Below, piece by piece: positions 60,646 to 64,000 of a stretch of DNA of 64,000 nt. This stretch comes from Sphingomonas sp. CBMAI 2297 (lineage in GTDB: Bacteria > Pseudomonadota > Alphaproteobacteria > Sphingomonadales > Sphingomonadaceae): contig NZ_JAPDIR010000023.1 in assembly GCF_029870595.1 (NCBI RefSeq), positions 1 through 64,000 on the forward strand. The letters are read 5' to 3'. Below the pieces are notes generated by a model. That model was not told where the DNA came from and searched no databases. It saw only the letters and a program-made list of their open reading frames with translations. Both the position numbers and the translations under genes were made by a program. Within the stretch, counting starts at the first letter, position 1. Each line of letters starts with the position of its first letter.

Positions 60646-62388
60646 TCAGAACTGCAGGTTGAAAGAGGCGGTGAAGCGATTGGACGCACGGGCCCGGTCG
60701 CTCCTGGTCGAGCGGCCCAGTTCCAGGGTCAGGTTCGTGCCGGCGAAGCTGGCGCGCGGCGCCGCGCCCAGCCGAACGCCGCCGCCCCAGGACAGCCCGC
60801 TTGTCCATGCGCGCTCGAGGATGGTGGGGCGATCATTGTTCACCGCGCCTCCCGCCACGAACAGATAGGGCGCGGTGAGCATCGACCCCCGATCGCGGGC
60901 GATCGGCGCGAAGAAGGGCGCCTGGATCTCGCCGCGCGCCAGCAATCCGGAATCCCCGAGCATCGCGCCGGACTCCATCGCCGAGAGCGCGTTGGGACCG
61001 CTCAGCCCGATGCGCTCGGCATTCGGCAGGGGCATGCCGAACGAAGTCTGCGCCATGCCGCGAAGCCCGATGGCCAGATGCGGCGCGAGCGGCCTGGAAT
61101 AATCGACCGTGGCGAGCAGCGAACGGAAATCGGGCCGCGTGCCCTGCCGCGAAAGCGGGACATGGCTCCGCACCGCATCCGCCTCGCCCCGCGCGCCCAG
61201 GGCGTCGAGACCGACCGACAGCGTGACCAGCGCGGTCAGCGTGGTGCCGTCCTCCGATCGCATCCGGAGATCGTTGGTCAGCCGCAGCACCCGCAGGCGA
61301 TCGAGTGCCAGCGCCACCGGGCGCGCGGAACCGATATAGTCGAGCCGCTCGCGCGCGATGTCGAGGCCGAGCGTGATGGAATCGCTCAATGCCTGACCGC
61401 GGACCAGCGGATAGCTGGCGCGCGCGGCGAAGCGCGAGAAGGCCGATCCCATGGGCGGTTCGAACCGCGAGACGCGCGGCGTCGCGTTCGAGGCACTGAA
61501 CTCGACGTTGAGCGTCAGCCCGTCGCGTCCCACCGGCAGGACATAGCCGGCGGCGAGCGCCCGGTTCAGCGGGCGCCGCTCCGCATAGTCGCCGTTGAAG
61601 GGCTGGCCATTGGCGCGGAGATAGACGAGCTCGCCAAGGCCGAGCACCGAGTTGAAGGTGACGCCAAGGCCATAGGTTTCGTTGCCGAACGCGGCCGAGA
61701 GCGTGTTGTCCGCCGAAAGGCTCACGCCGACCGGGCGGTAGCGCGCCTCGATCACCAGCCTGCTCCCGCCGGGCTTCTCGCCCGCCGCCAGGGTGGAGCG
61801 CAGCGCCGTGCCGGGCGTGTCGCCCGCCAGCAGCAGGCGCCGTTCGATCTCGCGATAGGTTATGCCGGGCCTGCCCGTCAGCGGGGCGAGCAGATGGGCG
61901 ATCCGATTGCGGATCGGCCGCGGCAGCGCGCTGGTGTCGATTGACTCGATGAAGCCGTCGACCAGGCTGAGGCGGAGAGTCTCGTCATTCTCCAGCCGCT
62001 GCTCCGGCACCAGCACGCGGACGAGTATCCGGCCATTTGCCGCCGCTTCGGTTTCGAGCGCGCGCGCCGCACGGAAGATCTCGGCCGCCGTCACGGTGCG
62101 GCCGCTCAGCCCGGCACGCAGGCGCGCTACGGCGGACGCCATCTCGACAGGCGCGCCTTCCACGATCACGTCACCGATCTGGACATGAAACTGCTCGGCA
62201 TTCGCCGGCGGTTCCGCCGCGGCGGGCCCGGCGAGCTTCAGGGCGGTGCCGTCGCGCTGGATCTGGGGCTGGAAGCTGGGCGGAGTCAGTTGGGAAGCGG
62301 TCTGCGCCATCGCCGGGGTCGCGCCCATGGCGGCCAAGAACGCGCACGCGGGCGCACCGCGCGAAACCGCGCGTCGAAACTGCAACAT
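60646..62388 (-). CDS. TpsB outer-membrane transporter (ShlB/FhaC family)
   Basis: A 580-residue Omp85-superfamily transporter. It has a signal peptide to PAMAQ, then two POTRA domains (about 65-215; VQIGDVIVEGAPV, VRVLVPEQRLENDETLRLSLVDGFIESI, GITYREIERRLLLAGDTPGTALRSTLA). The 16-strand barrel includes the conserved loop-6-like segment near TAPYLFVAGGAV and ends in FNLQF, the C-terminal Phe signal. It exports the adhesin, whose ATG is nine bases downstream, and the pair forms one operon. Confidence 0.92.
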   Translation of the reverse strand: MLQFRRAVSRGAPACAFLAAMGATPAMAQTASQLTPPSFQPQIQRDGTALKLAGPAAAEPPANAEQFHVQIGDVIVEGAPVEMASAVARLRAGLSGRTVTAAEIFRAARALETEAAANGRILVRVLVPEQRLENDETLRLSLVDGFIESIDTSALPRPIRNRIAHLLAPLTGRPGITYREIERRLLLAGDTPGTALRSTLAAGEKPGGSRLVIEARYRPVGVSLSADNTLSAAFGNETYGLGVTFNSVLGLGELVYLRANGQPFNGDYAERRPLNRALAAGYVLPVGRDGLTLNVEFSASNATPRVSRFEPPMGSAFSRFAARASYPLVRGQALSDSITLGLDIARERLDYIGSARPVALALDRLRVLRLTNDLRMRSEDGTTLTALVTLSVGLDALGARGEADAVRSHVPLSRQGTRPDFRSLLATVDYSRPLAPHLAIGLRGMAQTSFGMPLPNAERIGLSGPNALSAMESGAMLGDSGLLARGEIQAPFFAPIARDRGSMLTAPYLFVAGGAVNNDRPTILERAWTSGLSWGGGVRLGAAPRASFAGTNLTLELGRSTRSDRARASNRFTASFNLQF

Positions 62389-62592
62389 CCGTTGATCCCC
62401 ACCCTTTGAAACGGACGCGCCGGACAGCTGGTGCTCAATGCCCTCGCGCGCCGCAAGCGCCGACCGCCCTCCGCTCCCTCGGCCGCGGAAATCCTCCGCT
62501 ACTTGCTAGGTCGCCGTAAGCGAGCTAGCTGAAAGCAAGTCAACCGCGACCGGCGATCTGAGACAAAGTGCCGCGACATTGAGACAGAATGC

Positions 62593-63633
62593 ATGAAGCC
62601 GCGCCCAGCGCCGGCCAATCCGGTTCCGAGTTTCGGTTTCGACAGCTCCGGGACCAGCATGGAAGAGGCCCTGCAGGTCTGGCGGTCTTCGGTGCAGTTG
62701 CTGTTCGATGTCGAGCCTGACGATTCCGCGCCCTTCCACCTGGCGATGCACAGCTACAAGATCGGGCCGATCCTGTTCGGACGGACCCGCAGCAGCGCGC
62801 AGCGCTTCATCCGCGACGAGCAGGTGATCGCGCGCGGGGGAGACCATCATGTGCTGGTCCAGCTCTACGTCTCCGGCGGATATCAGGGCGATGCCGCCGG
62901 GCTTCCGATCCGGGTCCGCCCCGGCGACATCTGCGTGCTCGACCTGGCGGCCACCTTCCGCACCGAGGCCGGGGCTTTCGACAATCTGACGATGGCGGTC
63001 CCGCGTGCGCTGCTCGGCGCGCGCCTGCCCAATCTGGACAATCTGCACGGCGTCGTGCTGCCGCACGACCGCGGCATGACCCGGTTGCTGGGCAGGCACC
63101 TGCTCGCCATCGACGAGATCGCCCCGGAGCTGGAGGCACCCCAGGCCGATGAGCTCGTCGACGCAACGCTCGCGCTCCTTGCGGCAACCCTTGTCCGCGC
63201 GGAGTCCGGCAACGGCCGGGGCGAGGCGATCGACGGATCCCTGCCGCTCGCCATTCGGCGACATATCGATGCGAACCTCGCCGATCCGGCGCTGGGCGCG
63301 AGCGCGATCGCACGGCATTTCGGCGTCTCGCGCGCCACCTTGTACCGCCTCTTCGCCGGCTATGGCAGCATCTCGGACTATATCCGCCGCGAGCGGCTGC
63401 GCCGGAGCCTGCAGGATCTGCGCGCGGATACGGGCAAGCGCGCCCATGTGGGCCGGATAGCCCGCCGCTGGGGGTTCGGCAGCGATGCGAGTTTCGCGCG
63501 CGCCTTCCGGGCGACCTATGGCGTGAGTCCCACGAACGCCCGCAATATCGCCGAGCGCGAAGTCGAGGGAACGCCCAATACTCTCGTCGACTGGTTCTCG
63601 GCACGCGATCCGTCCGGGCCGCCGGGCAGGTAA
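62593..63633 (+). CDS. AraC-family transcriptional regulator
   Basis: A 346-residue regulator. A cupin-like sensor domain (about 40-200, with VRPGDICVLDLAATFRTEAG) is followed by two AraC helix-turn-helix motifs: LGASAIARHFGVSRATLYRLF and VGRIARRWGFGSDASFARAFRATYGVSP. It starts 204 bases from the divergent TpsB gene, so it is a candidate controller of the adhesin operon. The effector is unknown. Confidence 0.9.
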   Translation: MKPRPAPANPVPSFGFDSSGTSMEEALQVWRSSVQLLFDVEPDDSAPFHLAMHSYKIGPILFGRTRSSAQRFIRDEQVIARGGDHHVLVQLYVSGGYQGDAAGLPIRVRPGDICVLDLAATFRTEAGAFDNLTMAVPRALLGARLPNLDNLHGVVLPHDRGMTRLLGRHLLAIDEIAPELEAPQADELVDATLALLAATLVRAESGNGRGEAIDGSLPLAIRRHIDANLADPALGASAIARHFGVSRATLYRLFAGYGSISDYIRRERLRRSLQDLRADTGKRAHVGRIARRWGFGSDASFARAFRATYGVSPTNARNIAEREVEGTPNTLVDWFSARDPSGPPGR

Positions 63634-63864
63634 TGGCGACGTGACGATTCAGTAGCGGAAGCACCCCGCATCCGGGCCGGTCCTGAATCTTCGCTGGTGC
63701 GACCGATCAAGAAACCTCGCGATCCGCGGCGCGATAGACGCCATGGCCGATCCTCACCAGCAGCCTTTCCCGGCACATCAGGGCAAGATAATGCCTTGGG
63801 ATGCCGATGGCGGTGAAGTCACGCGTTCTGGCCGTGATGTGTTTGGAAGCAAAGGAATATGCCC

Positions 63865-63909
63865 CATTTTTGACTATGAGGCGGTCTCAATTGGGTACGA
63901 CAAAATCCA
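63865..63909. repeat. Dispersed repeat, copy 4 (5' portion)
   Basis: GACTATGAGGCGGTCT, then AATTGGGTACGACAAAATCC, matches the first 45 bases of the copy at 36946. It ends nine bases before the 3' end of tRNA-Val. The other bases in 63634-63917 show no gene; a 72-codon frame there runs into the tRNA and is not real. Confidence 0.7.
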
Positions 63910-63917
63910 GCGGCGAA

Positions 63918-63993
63918 TGGTGGGCGCTGACGGGCTCGAACCGCCGACCCTCTCGGTGTAAACGAGATGCTCTACCAACTGAGCTAAGCGCCC
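63918..63993 (-). tRNA. tRNA-Val (UAC), CCA encoded
   Basis: The minus strand folds as a full cloverleaf: acceptor GGGCGCT/AGCGCCC, D arm GCTC-AGTTGGTA-GAGC, anticodon stem TCTCG/CGAGA with loop TTTACAC (anticodon TAC), variable GGGTC, T arm GGCGG-TTCGAGC-CCGTC, discriminator A and encoded CCA (63918-63920). It decodes GUA and GUG valine codons. Confidence 0.97.
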
Positions 63994-64000
63994 GCGCTAG

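Noticed and set aside
63743-63961. 72-codon frame ending MVGADGLEPPTLSV
   Set aside because: That ending is the well-known false peptide produced by reading through a tRNA gene; here it overlaps tRNA-Val.

Overview
The window is a GC-rich alphaproteobacterial chromosome segment, most likely from a sphingomonad (Sphingomonas sensu lato). The evidence is gene content: a DUF1134/EipA-type envelope protein, gene-transfer-agent (GTA) type terminase genes, DUF2793 and DUF6456 genes, a TonB receptor with FecI/FecR signalling, an OprB-type porin, and a Wzx/Wzy-type exopolysaccharide locus. All calls come from reading the sequence; no database search was run.

Layout. 1-4.5 kb: the end of an EipA-like gene, then a decayed GTA/prophage locus. 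Both terminase genes look intact, but a deletion scar joins the start of a portal gene to the end of a DUF2793 gene. An EF-hand lipoprotein gene and several palindromic repeats sit inside this remnant. 4.5-17.4 kb: ordinary chromosome (OmpA-like porin, YgfZ, dihydroorotase, SRPBCC protein, DapF-like epimerase, GST, DUF2339 membrane protein, DUF6456 protein, XRE regulator, small secreted protein, MHYT hybrid kinase). 17.4-19.7 kb: a mosaic of IS3 and IS5 fragments, copies of a dispersed repeat, and fragments of a cation-diffusion-facilitator gene and a histidine kinase gene. 19.7-24.4 kb: a Pls-type single-module peptide synthetase (A-T-membrane-LbH) followed by an overlapping phosphopantetheinyl transferase. 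24.8-29.8 kb: sigma factor, FecR and STN-type TonB receptor on the minus strand. 30-32.1 kb: an OprB-type porin and truncated Nramp and LysR genes. 32.5-36.7 kb: four translationally coupled genes (helical, possibly diiron, protein; ATP-grasp-like ligase; GT2; adenylate-forming enzyme) that look like a small undescribed biosynthetic pathway. 37.4-48.7 kb: an exopolysaccharide locus with its own NtrC-type activator. 48.7-51.5 kb: a MASE1 hybrid kinase. 51.7-62.4 kb: a two-partner secretion pair, with a 2979-residue MBG-repeat adhesin and its transporter. 62.6-64 kb: an AraC regulator, a repeat copy and tRNA-Val(UAC).

The two strongest observations concern regulation and biosynthesis. In the exopolysaccharide locus, all four divergent transcription units, including the activator gene itself, have GG-N10-GC-like sigma-54 promoters. 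Inverted repeats lie midway between each promoter pair. This suggests a closed sigma-54 circuit in which the activator controls itself, the export genes (Wza/Wzz/Wzy), the flippase/glycosyltransferase operon and the initiating fusion enzyme. Separately, the four-gene operon at 32.5-36.7 kb and the Pls-like synthetase at 19.7-23.8 kb each look able to make a small molecule or polymer that cannot be named from sequence alone. The giant adhesin has its only cysteines in its last eight residues, which suggests an HMW1-like disulfide anchor on the cell surface.
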